Positions 34,920 to 45,467 of a stretch of DNA of 64,000 bases are shown piece after piece. Source of the DNA: Marsupella aquatica (Eukaryota; Marchantiophyta); assembly GCA_973895155.1 (NCBI GenBank), contig OZ316898.1, forward strand, positions 4,216,001 through 4,280,000. The letters are read 5' to 3'. The number at the start of each line of letters is the position of its first letter. The stretch's first letter is position 1. The translations under genes were made by a program, and so were the position numbers. Below the pieces are notes generated by a model. It saw nothing but the letters and a program-made list of their open reading frames with translations. It did not search any database and had not been told where the DNA came from.

Positions 34920-37819
34920 TTAGCCATTTCATCCAATTGGTCTACATCCTTAACTTCCTCCGGAATTGCAGCTAAAAAGGTGGATTCTATTGTAAAGCAG
35001 TCCTCGACCTCTTCGTCTTCTTCTTCCAAGTCACCTTCCATTGGTTCTTGCCATAATCCGCTGGGGGGTACCTCTGGTCCAAAGACACCTTCTTCGGTTA
35101 GGTTAGTGAGGCATTCTAACCAACGTACTTCATCGGCTGACTCCAGTCCACTGTCGTACCCATCTACTTCCCTTATGCTTTTCCTACGGTCATCCTTAGT
35201 GTCCCAGGATACCGTGATAGAGGGGGTCCCGAAAGTGAACTGCTTTTTACCCCAATCTTCTATTACCTCGGCTAGGTACAGCCATGGCCTACCAATCAAT
35301 AGCCGGAATGACGTAGGATTTACCGGCTTCATTACTACATAGTTAATGCTAAAGAAGATACCTCCTATCTCTGTCTTGATGCCGGTTAACACTCCCGTCG
35401 GAATGACCTGATATCCATTGGCCATGTTCAACACTCTTCCAGTCATCTCCGGTGTTAGACCCCACCCTTTTGCTGTTGAATCAATCATAATACATACCCC
35501 TGATCCTCCATCGATGGGTACCCGTAGTAATAATTCTCCTTGAATCATTAATGGTAATGCTGGGGCTCCTTGATCTTCTTCTATCATTAGTACGTCGGAT
35601 CTGGTTGCTACCTTGGGTAATCTCGGCTTGCCGAGAATAGCCTTCCTTAATTGCTTCCGGAAGTACGGGCTATTTTTCAATAGTTGACCTACTGTTGCCG
35701 AGACTCTAGATTCTAGTACATCTTTAGCCAGGTCATAGGGAACAATCGGCTTCTCTTCTGGTGGTGTTTCCGTCTTGGATTCGGCCAGTTTTGCCACGCT
35801 AGTCTCCACAGCTGTTGGGTCTTCCGAAGCAAACAATGCTTTTGCTCGTTTTACATCCTTGGCAATGGCTTCGGTATTCTCCAGGGTTTCTAATTCTCTT
35901 AGTTGTTCCTTAACACTAGCCGTAACAGAGGGGTAGAACAACTTAGGATGATCTCGATTGAAGTCGCTATCTTGTGAAGGATTGGTTTCACTGGTGGGCT
36001 CATGGCTTACCTGTATTGCCGGAGCCCTCCCTTCTCCTTCTGTTGATGTTGACGAAGAGTCGATCCTTTCCTCCGTAACCTTCCCTTTATTTTTGGCCAG
36101 CCCATCCCACCTTTCCTTCCTTCTGGTAGATCGAGTAGAGACCCGGTAGCAATCATGATCTAAATCCTCCTCTGAGAAGGTTGATAGGGCTTCGGCCTCA
36201 TCATCAGATGGTACGAACTCTGCCTCGGCATCCTCTTGCCATCCTAGTTCGATGTGGTTGATTTGAACTCCTCCGGGGGTAGTACCTGGCGGTAAGATCT
36301 TGATCGGCAAAAGCTTATGATTTGCGGCCAGGCCTGCCAACCAAGTAGGACATTGCCCTAGCATATGACCTTCCTGTCGGCATCCCATACATAGCTGAGC
36401 TGGTTGTCCATCACCCTGTTTGCGTGCATTCGGGCATTCTCTAGCAAAATGGCCAGGTTGACCACAATTATAGCACGCCGCAAATCTTTGCACATTCGGC
36501 CTAGGAGGTACTGACGGGTTCTGAATAATCCGAGGATACATCTCTCCTGGATTGTTCCTTAACCCTGACCACAGAGATGCAGGTCTGTTGGATAGGTCTC
36601 GTGCTCCAGTCTCACTGATGCCGAAAACACTATCAGCGGCATCTCCCAAAAAGTACTCTACTTCTCCCTGACATGGTCTGATCTCGGCCACATGCCGAAC
36701 ATGATTAGTATTAAGCTTAGGACACGCATCTTTATGGTGTCCGGTTTTATAACATAAGGCACACCATACAGAGCTATCCTCCTGTACTACCTTCTTCTTT
36801 GGTTTTACCTCTGCAATGATAGCCTTAAGTTGCTCGGTAAGGGCTACGATGTTATCTGGTGGCTTAGCCTCCATCTTGACTTTCGTCTTCCCTCTCCTTC
36901 TGCCCTTCCTTTTCCTAGTTTTTTCTTCTTCAGAACTAGAAGATGACTCACTCTTGCTACTCCCACTATCCGAGCTTGACTTATCACTTCTAGACTTCTT
37001 GGAATGTTTCTTCTTCTTATCTTTTTTCTTATGGGGTGATCCCTCCTCTGATGAGGAACTCTCAGACTTAAGCTGTTTCTTCCGGCTTGTGATATCTGCA
37101 TTAATGTATAATTGAATATCCTTAATTGCTTCGGCTAAAGTCTCCGGGTTCTCCTTCCTAATTGCAAAACTCATCTTCTGTGGCAAAGCATTCACCAACC
37201 ATTGAAGTTGCATACCTTCAGATGCATTGGTCTTTGTACGTCTTACCAGTTTCTGAAAGCGTTGCAAGAACTTCCTGAAGGATTTGTTCTCCTTGAACCG
37301 AAGTTGTCCCAACTTCAGCACTGCTAGTTCTGAAGTTCCAATGGGTCGAAACTCCTTAACAAAGAGTGTTTTGAAGATATCCCAGATGGCTTGATCTTCC
37401 ACATCTAATGCTCTGTACCAAGGCCTAGCCTCACCCTTGAACAGGCCGGGAAGAATCTGCATCTTGATGGCCGATTCTCCATTTGCTGCAGCGGTTCCCT
37501 CGAAATCATCCAACCATTCGTCCGGATCCTCATCTCCTCTCCCATGAAATGCCTTGTAATGTATGCGCGACCGCTGGCTCAATCTGGTCCCTGGCCTCTC
37601 GTCTGGCCGTGCCTCTGGTTCCCCCATGTCGGTTGGAGACTCACTTCTCCTTACCGACTCTTCTTCTGGTATGTCTTCTTCGACGCCACTTCCAGTTTCG
37701 GAGCTACCAGCTCTTTCTGCCCCTCTTAGTCGCTGTGTATCATGCCACCCGGCGAGCTGCTGCAGTCGAGCTCTCTCCCGTTGAATCACTCTTTCTTCCC
37801 TCGGCGTAAGGTCAGTCAT
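34826..37819 (-). CDS. Gypsy 1 gag-protease, 997 codons, intact
   Basis: ATG at 37819, about 70 bases inside the LTR boundary. Gag capsid-like region at residues 80-240 (WYRALDVEDQAIW, FRKFLQRFQKLVRRTKT), a Ser/Lys-rich stretch at 250-315, and three CCHC-type zinc knuckles at 353-366, 449-462 and 477-490. Protease at about 700-860 with catalytic D770 in VPIDGGSGVCIMID and a later LLIGRPWL block. The D-G-G form replaces the more common D-T/S-G and is shared with gypsy 2. The product would form virus-like particles in the cytoplasm and mature them. This is the only long undamaged structural ORF of the element. Confidence 0.93.
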   Translation of the reverse strand: MTDLTPREERVIQRERARLQQLAGWHDTQRLRGAERAGSSETGSGVEEDIPEEESVRRSESPTDMGEPEARPDERPGTRLSQRSRIHYKAFHGRGDEDPDEWLDDFEGTAAANGESAIKMQILPGLFKGEARPWYRALDVEDQAIWDIFKTLFVKEFRPIGTSELAVLKLGQLRFKENKSFRKFLQRFQKLVRRTKTNASEGMQLQWLVNALPQKMSFAIRKENPETLAEAIKDIQLYINADITSRKKQLKSESSSSEEGSPHKKKDKKKKHSKKSRSDKSSSDSGSSKSESSSSSEEEKTRKRKGRRRGKTKVKMEAKPPDNIVALTEQLKAIIAEVKPKKKVVQEDSSVWCALCYKTGHHKDACPKLNTNHVRHVAEIRPCQGEVEYFLGDAADSVFGISETGARDLSNRPASLWSGLRNNPGEMYPRIIQNPSVPPRPNVQRFAACYNCGQPGHFARECPNARKQGDGQPAQLCMGCRQEGHMLGQCPTWLAGLAANHKLLPIKILPPGTTPGGVQINHIELGWQEDAEAEFVPSDDEAEALSTFSEEDLDHDCYRVSTRSTRRKERWDGLAKNKGKVTEERIDSSSTSTEGEGRAPAIQVSHEPTSETNPSQDSDFNRDHPKLFYPSVTASVKEQLRELETLENTEAIAKDVKRAKALFASEDPTAVETSVAKLAESKTETPPEEKPIVPYDLAKDVLESRVSATVGQLLKNSPYFRKQLRKAILGKPRLPKVATRSDVLMIEEDQGAPALPLMIQGELLLRVPIDGGSGVCIMIDSTAKGWGLTPEMTGRVLNMANGYQVIPTGVLTGIKTEIGGIFFSINYVVMKPVNPTSFRLLIGRPWLYLAEVIEDWGKKQFTFGTPSITVSWDTKDDRRKSIREVDGYDSGLESADEVRWLECLTNLTEEGVFGPEVPPSGLWQEPMEGDLEEEDEEVEDCFTIESTFLAAIPEEVKDVDQLDEMAKWGAVAGTVDFLQALWQSRRGPQRHRSSARN

Positions 37820-37866
37820 TACCTACGCTTCCGTTCTAACTTCATATCTCACGGCTTAAGAAATGC

Positions 37867-37884
37867 CCCCTCCATCTAGCGCCA
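37867..37884 (-). other. Primer-binding site of gypsy 1
   Basis: The minus strand reads TGGCGCTAGATGGAGGGG four bases after the LTR end. TGGCGC starts are typical of non-chromoviral plant gypsy elements. I cannot say which tRNA is used without a tRNA set from this genome. The same sequence is at the gypsy 2 LTR edge (about 16822-16839). Confidence 0.7.
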
Positions 37885-37888
37885 AAAA

Positions 37889-40800
37889 TGTGGTGCGTCC
37901 CATGGCTCCCTAAACCCAAGAAACCCCCCAGCTCAAGCCGATTCCCGCAGGTTTCGTGCTTGGCGAGGCCGTTTCCGCGGCTTAGCGGCATGGGACGCTG
38001 CTAACCTTCTACTACTACTATTAACATTTTACACACATATACTGGACAGATCCTTCATCGGGTCATGAGATACGTAGCCGGCCTAATATAGGCCTTCCCC
38101 TGTCTTCCCCTGTCTTCCCCTCCGTCTTGTTAGGTATGTTTGGATTCCGCCGCCGGAATGATCCCCAATAGGCTTGGTTAAGCCGCTAAGACCTCTCTCA
38201 GCTCGACACATCCAACTCTCACTCCCCTGCTTACTTTCCTTCCTTCTGTTGATGTGGGCACTCTTCACACAAGTTAATGCGACACACAAATAGCAAAATG
38301 ACTCATTCTGACTGAGTCATACCATGCACTTGCCATACAAACAGTACATCTCATACACAAGTTCTGCGAACTAAGCCGTGAGGCCAACTCTATTCAGCTC
38401 TTAGGCATGAGGAAACATGAATATACACAAGGGTCACTGTATGACTAACCGAGAGCTTCTTGTACTACTTGATCCCAGCCCGGCTGGTGCAAACTAAAAA
38501 CTTGCTAAAGAAGAGGCCCTGAGCTCCCCGCTGCCCAGGTACTTATCCTGGTAGTGGATCCGCCATTCTTTGCATCGTAAGCCTAATCTACTTAACAGTA
38601 ATCTACTTGCCCGAATCTACCTATGTACAGCAAGGCAGGAGCACAAGTGTTGCTCCTACCAGTGGGACCGCAATCCCACTAAGCTAAGTGTCAGGGCCGC
38701 TCTTGGTTCTGATCCTAATCCTAAACGTGGAGATCCGCGCCCGCCCTGCCCACTCACGCCTCCTCCCTCCACGTCCGCCCTCCCTAAAAGGAACGGCGCC
38801 CTTGCACCGTCACGACACCGGTGGTGGATCCTCAATGGACGCCCCCAACACTTCCTCCTCAGCCACTACCGTTGGCCCGCCTACTGACAGATTACCTGCC
38901 CTTGACCGAGTCAACTCTCCATCGGCCTGACTGGGTCCACCTTCGGCTTCAGCCTCGACACCGGCCTCGGCAATACCCACGGCTTCGGCCTCAGCCACTC
39001 CCACGGCTTCGGCTTCAGCCACTCCCTCGGGTAGTTGGATCCTTAGCCGTGACCCTGTCTGGGGTCGGTGCTGGGTCTACCTCCTTGATCACCACGGCCT
39101 GTGAAGTCGTATTACTCCTTGACCCTGAAGGTTTCCGCTTCTTCTTCGTTGGTGGCTCGGCAGCTGGTCCCTTCCCCTTCCCACTTACTTCCGGCACTGG
39201 TGCAGGTGGCGCGGCTTGTCCTTCGGCAATTACCACCCATGGTAACTGGTTTGTCCCAACAGGAGATGGACCTGCTGCAGCTAAGCATTTAAATACTGCG
39301 GCTTGTTTCTTCAGCCGCTCTATTTGGTTGTCGGCCCGCCGCTGTAGGTTCTCCATCTTCCTCATGATTTCCTCCAACTCCTCTTGGGTTTCATCCAGGT
39401 CCTTACGTGCCCCCTCCAGCTCATTTTTGGCCTCCTCCTGCTCCCTGTGGGCTTCCTCCAATTCCTTCTTCAAGGTAGCCCTCTCCTCCTGGGTTGCTCT
39501 TAGCTCCTTGTCGAGCTCTGCAATGATGACAGACTCCATCTGGTTCATCTTGGCGTAAGTCTGTTCGAGCATCTCGTCCTTCTCCCTTAGGTCGGCCTTG
39601 AAGCTGGCCGTCAGGGACGCAAGCTCCTGCTGCAACGCCATAATCCCTTGATAGGATTTCCCTAACTCGACCTCCTTCTGCTCAAGGGCTCCGCGGATTT
39701 TCTCGAGCTCCCCTTTCAACGCCCATTCCTTTCTTTGGGTCTCCGCCATGGCCCGACTGTTGGCTGTTATGTGGGCCTCCTCTGTATTCTTCAGCTCTTG
39801 CTTCCACTTTTCCCTCTCTTTGATCGTGTCGGCCAACTCTTCCTGCGTCTGAGTCAGTTTATCCTTGATATTCTGATTATCAGCCTGCACGGCGTCCAAC
39901 TGCCCCTGCATGATGTTCAGCTCATGTCGTTTAATCCGCAGTTCATCTTGGGCTTTCTTGGCCGCCCTTAGATCTTCAATCTCGGCTCCCATCCTCCTAA
40001 GCCGCCGAATGACCTCGTCCTTCTTGCTTCTCTCTAAAGCCACCGCTTCTTCTAATTGGTGCTTCTCCAACTGCTCCCTATGGAAAAAGGGTCCTACCTC
40101 CAACTCCTCTCCAAAGATGCCGAGCGCAAGTTCCCCACACATCTCACCATACTCCATGGCTCTATTCTTAGCGTAGGTGGAGTAAGTAGAAGTGATCGGC
40201 ATCGCCCATCGTGGCCTCTGCTCCCAAGCCGTCCTGCGGATCTCTTCAATCGTGGCTAGAGGTTTGCTTCCTTTTTCGGCTAGCCGCCTGATGTCCTCCG
40301 GCCAATCTCCTCCTGGTAAATCCTTTTCCTTAGCCAGGGCGGCCTCTTCCTCCTGCTTGATTCGCTCCTGAAATTCCTGCACCGTCTGTTTTATGCCGTC
40401 GAAGCTCGGGGGAGCAACATCTGGTGGGGGAGACTCAGGGCTACTCTGCTGGTTGGGGTCCCCTCGCACTACCCTTGGAAGTGTGGGGACAAACCGGCCA
40501 CAGGTCCTTACTCCTGGAACGTGATGGTCCGACCCATAGCCGGAATTATCATGGCTGCAGTCCTCCACTGCCTCCTCTACCTCTTGGATTTCCGGCTTCT
40601 CCCTCTCCTCTTCCTCGGTAGGAGCTTCAGGCAATTCTGCCTCAGATTCGGAGCTTGAGGTTCCCACGTACATTCGAACACCTGGCTTGGATTCCGGCCT
40701 GATTCTCTCCTTGTCTCCAGCAAAGGGGTTTTCTCTTGTGAGCCGGTGTAGGCCTACCTCTGTAGTAGTGTCCTGCATTGTTGCCGTTGCCGTTGTTGTT

Positions 40801-42525
40801 GCCGATGCCGATTTCTTTTCTTTCTCCAGTAGTTTCAGCAGACTCTGCATGCCTGGTTGCTGCATCGGCAAGTCTTCCTTCCTGGGCCTAAACACCTGCT
40901 CGATCGTAGGACTAACAGGTGGTTGAGGCTTCTCAGCCAACGGCCTCGGCGTTGGAGCTTCCTCGGGTGCCCTTACCTGCAGGGGAAGTACCGGGGCAAA
41001 AGTCTGACCTCTGGCATACCGGCACAACAGCGGCATGTGATAGCCAAGCCGCGACACGCTCCCCATGCCGATTACCTACTGCTCCTCCTTTAAGATCTTC
41101 TTCAATTGGTTGAGGAGGTACCCGTTGTAGTCCCGGCTTGGGTCTGGCCTTTCTGCCAAATAGACCTGTGCCTTGCCGATCTCTGCCCTCGGCAAGTTAC
41201 AATGCATGGTCACCCGCAAGAAGTCGATCATCTCTCCTATGTGCGGGTTGGTGCAGGTGTTCCGGAAGAAGCCATTCTTCGTTGATGGCCCGGGGAACGA
41301 CCGGGACTCCTTGTCAGGCAAGGTCTTCCTGGTATCAACTTTGGTCTTATTGCCCATCGGCAAGCCAAACACTTCGGCAATCACCTTGGGAGTAAGATAG
41401 AAATCCTTCCCATATATCCTCGTGCAATTGGTCTCGGGTTCCCATGACCCCACGAATTCTAATAGGTCTGACTCCGGTACCTCCGGCTTCAGCCATGGTA
41501 ATCTTACAAAGGCCTCCAAGCCGGATCCGGCCATGAAGCCTTGGTACTTCTTGGTCTGCATGGCCGTAAAGCATGCATCCTCCTCCCGTGCAAAATGTAG
41601 TTGCACCTCCACCGGTAGGGTTGCCGCCCAGCCCTTCCAGGTGTCATCCCTGGTTGGAATGGCCTTGATGGGATCGACCTCCTCCTCTTCGGCTTCTCCC
41701 TGCCTCCTGCTCTGCTGCTCGGCTGGCTTCTTTGGTGCCGCCGACCTCGTTCTTTTTGCCGGGGTGGCTTCATCGTTGACGGCTCCCTTCCTCTTCATCT
41801 CTGCTGCCGTGGAGGTTTCTCCTAGCACCGTTGCCTGGGTCCACCTTTCCGTGCTACCCTTTAATTCCCAGTGTATGTCGTTGCAGTTCTTGATGGCCTC
41901 TCGGATGCCGACGACGCTGTCTTTGCAAAACAGAAGATCGGCGAGTTGATTGGAAGTAGGCGTCCACAGGAACTCGTCCTTGATGAGTTCGCCTCCTAAG
42001 AAAGCCATCTTCTGCAGCTCCCACAATCGAGCGAGCTCCTGCCGTTCTCGAGCTGCCCTTTCTGACTCCTCGTCCTCGTAAGTCTTGATGTACTCAGTTG
42101 CCCGTTCGAACAGGCATCCCCAGAAATGTGCCGCTTGATTGACGTTGCTCATACCCTCCTTAGGTTGATCGTCGGTATCTACTCTCTCCCCGAGTGCTTG
42201 CCTAAGCAGCTGACAGTAGTTGGCCTCCCGTAGTCGTCTGCCTAGTTCGTGCTCGCAAATGAGCCACCATCTCCTGCAAGCGCTCCTTACCCCTCTCCTC
42301 TGCCGGTCCTTCTTCCCGTTGATCCTTCCTAGCCGCCGACGCTTAACGCGCCCTAACCCTAATCGGGTTTTCACCCTCAGCCTTACCTCCGGCCTCTGCC
42401 CGGGTTCCATGGTTGCCCCTAATTGTTTATATTTTCCTTGTTTTGTCACTATACTAAGGTGTTCCTAGGGTGCCTTCCTGCTTTACCCACTTAACCGGCC
42501 GAGTGATTCCTGTCTAGGCATCACA
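37889..42525 (-). repeat. Gypsy 1 5' LTR (4637 bp)
   Basis: Upstream LTR of the element. The minus strand starts TGTGATGCCTAGACAGG at 42525 and ends GGACGCACCACA at 37889. About 76 bases into it the long LTR ORF begins, and an ATATAAACA sequence at about 42429-42437 could be a TATA box, although it lies very close to the first ATG. The last 1.1 kb after the ORF is non-coding and contains a GGCGGCGGAA box shared with the smaller LTR family. Confidence 0.95.
39015..42410 (-). CDS. LTR-encoded coiled-coil protein in the gypsy 1 5' LTR
   Basis: Twin of the ORF at 28154-31549 and carrying the same premature TAG (41076-41078) and the same C-terminal frameshift. Protein differences that I see between the copies: Arg/Trp and Met/Thr near the N-terminus, Ala/Asp in QLADLLF, Ser/Phe in KESRS, and Trp/Gly in NQLPWVV. 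This copy would be transcribed first in a genomic RNA if the promoter is at the LTR start. The sense orientation and two NLS-like patches suggest an accessory protein acting in the nucleus (inference). Confidence 0.75.
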
Positions 42526-43681
42526 TCTTGCAACAACCTTCTCTTTGGATGGAATCAATGGACTCCTCGTTAATTTTCAAAAGTGCCCTCGACTCCAAAT
42601 GCCTTTTCTTCCTCTCCTCAAGATCAAATTTTGTCCTCCTAATGAAATTGTATGGTCTTTTTGTAGGTTTACCATCACCATCCGAATCCGGATCGCCCTT
42701 AGTTCGACCCGACTCCATCCACTTCTCTAAAACTTCCTCAAGGATATCCCCAAGAAACCTTTGAGACGAAATCAATAGAAGGGATTTGATTTCCCACCTC
42801 ACCAAGCTAGGGGTACCAACACGGATATTTGGAAATAATCCGGGTTCATTGATATTCACAACAGCAACACCAACATGATCTGCACCAAGAAGTTCATCGT
42901 CAACGGCACCTGTTTCAAATGGGATCGTGATAACACCTGTTGCAACCTTTCGACAATGAGAAGCGTCATACAAATCAACCTCCTCCGCCATCCAGTTGGA
43001 ACGTAGTGTAAAATCTTTTAATGGAAGATCATTGAAAATATTTGAACTACCAAACACGCCAAAATCTCGTAGAGTGCCCTTTCTAGAAACATGCGCAACA
43101 TCCCAGATAACCCAGGTATGCAAGGCCTCTTCTATTGTATCAGCTCCAGGGTGCGAGTATGGCAATTTTTGATTTCCCTTAACAATATCAAATATTCTTA
43201 TACTAATGCGACCAACCCCGAGTGTTTCAGTATGACAAATATCCATCGGATTTGTCTTGAAAATGACTCCATTTGCAACCAACTGATCAAAAATGAACAT
43301 CTAAACTTCATCTCCTTCCTTGAACACGTCCTCTTCAACCCTTGCATCAATTTTGGATTTATCATTTCCAGCATCTCCAGCCAAAGAGAAATCATCGACA
43401 TTGATTCTTCGGCGCAGAGTTGATGACCTCAAGTATGCCAATGCACAATCCCAAATCACGCAGGAGTCAATTGCCTCAGCCAATGTAGAAAATTTGGGCG
43501 AAGGAAATGGAAGTTGACGCAATGCATCAAAACACTTTTCGATCAATACCCCAATTCGATTGTCCCCTAGACAAATATTCTGTATAGTATCCTGGGGGTC
43601 AACCTTTTGAACTATCCCAATTGCCGTTTCAAATCCATCGATCACCAATGACACTTCATCCCCTCGTGTAAAATTGATCAT
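42526..43681 (-). pseudogene. Transposase-like protein, N-terminal part
   Basis: Upstream half of the gene whose C-terminal part is 24491-27027. Starts MINFTRGDEVSLVI at 43681. It contains two copies of a domain of about 120-130 residues: GDEV...VDP...LGDNRIGVLIEK...CVIWDCALAYL, and GDEV...TNP...LGVGRISIRIFD...WVIWDVAHVS. These recall the DUF8039-type N-terminal domains of plant transposase-associated proteins. A TAG at 43301 separates the two copies. After a Lys/Glu-rich region (LEERKKRHLESRALLK) the frame runs into the gypsy 1 LTR at 42526. The first base of the next codon is on this side and the other two are at 27022-27021, so the reading frame is preserved across the insertion. An AG at the end of TTTGAATACAG just upstream may be a splice acceptor from a 5' exon. 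Confidence 0.7.
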
Positions 43682-45298
43682 GATAGCGGACTATCTGTAT
43701 TCAAATAAAGTTAGAAATTGTTAAGTTCCCCATGTTACAATCATGTTTCAAAATCTGGACTCTCCTCCAAAAAATATTGTAAAATCACTCAAAACCCTAA
43801 ATACATTCAAGTCGGGTCGGAATTATTTCGACCCTCCTCCAACATTATGTCTTGAAATGATTGAATTGACTAAACATTTACAAGTCGGGTTGGAATTATT
43901 TCGACCCTCCTCCAACAATATGTCTTGAAATGATTGAATTGACTAAACATTTACAAGTTGGGTCGGAATTATTTCGACCCTCCTCCAACAATATGTCTTA
44001 AAATGATTGAATTGACTAAACATTTACAAGTCGGGTCGGAATTATTTCGACCCTCCTCCAACAATATGTCTTAAAATGATTTAATTGACTAAACATTGAT
44101 AAGTTGGGTCAGAATTATTTCGACCCTACTCCAACTATTAAGTTGAAATTATGTCAAAACTATTTGTGAAACTATCTTGCTTATGCTTTTATATACCAGT
44201 TTAAAATGCTAGTTAAGATGACATAGTCAGGTCGGCACGAAATAATTCCGACCCACTTCTAGAAACTATGTTAGTAATCACATAAAGGGGTACAGTAAGT
44301 TCTACACATGCTAGAATGTGGATAAAGGTCTAGAATGAGTAAAATATATGATCTAGAACCTAATGTGTAAATCTTAATCTAGGTTTGGCTTAAAGGTATT
44401 GAATTAGATGTACTTGAGCTAGTACTTCTAAGATAAATAAATAAAATCACTAACCTGCTCCGCAATATATCTCTGTCCACCCTTGTACAAGCTAAATGGG
44501 TACCTTGGATGCCAGCATTGTAACTCTTAGCACCACAGTGCTCACCAGTGCCCTTACTAAACCTTGCATTCAACCATGCGGACCTAAACAAGGCACTCGG
44601 ACAGAGGAGAGTCAGTGATCGTACCAATCACTGTCTAAATGACAATGAACCAAAAAATGGATTGTGGGAGGTCTATACTCAGTTTGAGAGGCAAAAAGCT
44701 TACACATTACCCAGCACACGAGTGGACACCAACAGATCGGGCACGGGTGGATGAGGCACGCACCCAGCACACAAGTAGACATCGGATAGGGTGTCAGCCA
44801 ATCACTCACGAGTGATAGGTGAGTTGCGAGCACACACCGCTGACAGCTCGGAAATTTAAAATTGGTAGGTGAGTCGCGAGTGGTCGTGAGTGGTCACACC
44901 ATCGGTGACTCACGATCACATGCACCGAGGAGGGTCTCCATCATTGGCGCGCATTGATGCCTCCGTACCCTCTCGGATCCTTGCCTCCTTGGACTCCTCG
45001 CTCACAGGGGGTATAGGAAGGCAGGCCTTGCGCTTGAGGCCTCATTTCCTTGCCTCCCTCTTGCCTCCTCTCTCGTCTCCTCACTCCTTGCCTCCCTCTT
45101 GCCTTGCTCTAGGGCTTTTGTTTTTGCCTCGCTCTTGGGATTTGTTTTCCGCCTCGCTCTAAGGCTTTTATTTCCGCCTTGCTCCCTTCCCTTTTGGGTC
45201 GCTCCCTCGATCATTGTTTGCCTGTTAGTGCCCTCTTGCAGCCTGTGGCATTCTCCATTGCTACCACGTGTCATCTTAAATCTCACTCGCCCCTTACA
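43682..45298. promoter_or_regulatory. Shared spacer between two divergent genes
   Basis: 1.6 kb between the transposase-like gene (leftward) and the ParB/methyltransferase-like gene (rightward). It holds 73-bp tandem repeats (43811-44135), an AT-rich middle part (44140-44450), a stretch rich in GTGAGTCGCGAG/CACTCACGAG motifs (44790-44930) and a CT-rich run (44990-45240) with imperfect GCCTCGCTC repeats. Both promoters must lie here if the genes are as modelled. No obvious TATA box was found. Confidence 0.5.
43808..44135. repeat. 73-bp tandem repeats with a palindromic core
   Basis: Period of exactly 73 bp: the GTCGGGT/GTTGGGT marker falls at 43811, 43884, 43957, 44030 and 44103. Each unit contains GGGTCGGAATTATTTCGACCC, which has 6-bp inverted arms GGGTCG/CGACCC. 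A related, partly inverted copy (GGTCGGCACGAAATAATTCCGACCC) is at about 44231-44256. Confidence 0.93.
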
Positions 45299-45467
45299 AT
45301 GTCTACTTCCTCCAGTTCTGAAGCTTCCACCACCTCCGCCAGTTCTCAAGAGTCATTGAACTTCAATTATAACTCTCTGTATGAATATGACCCTGAAGAC
45401 CCGAATGTCCAAAAATTGGTTAACAATGCGTTGGAGGCATCAAAGAAAGCCCAGTTAACTTTTCCAC

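Larger units (their letters stand above)
27028..42525 (-). mobile_element. Gypsy 1: full-length Ty3/gypsy element with 4.6-kb LTRs
   Basis: A 15,498-bp minus-strand element: LTR (42525-37889), primer-binding site, gag-protease, pol, polypurine tract, LTR (31664-27028). The two LTRs have exactly the same length (4637 bp) and I count only about 11 substitutions between them, so the insertion is recent. Flanking pentamers are CAAGA and CAAGC on the minus strand (42526-42530 and 27023-27027), a target duplication with one mismatch. It sits inside the transposase-like gene, whose frame continues from one flank into the other. Protease type (DGG) and lack of a visible chromodomain suggest the non-chromoviral (Tat/Athila-like) branch, which is an inference. 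Confidence 0.95.

Noticed and set aside
36816-37115. Leu/Phe-rich membrane-like ORF antisense to gag
   Set aside because: It is the complement of the Ser/Lys/Glu low-complexity part of gag; its hydrophobicity is an antisense artefact.
28154-42449. Gypsy 1 as two independent tandem elements (27028-31664 and 37889-42525)
   Set aside because: The repeats have identical length, TG...CA ends, primer-binding site and polypurine tract facing inward, and only one pair of target duplications on the outside. They are LTRs.
45099-45298. An upstream start for the six-exon gene inside the CT-rich run
   Set aside because: The frame is open further upstream, but the sequence is low-complexity and the residues are unlike the exon. 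The ATG at 45299 was preferred, without proof.
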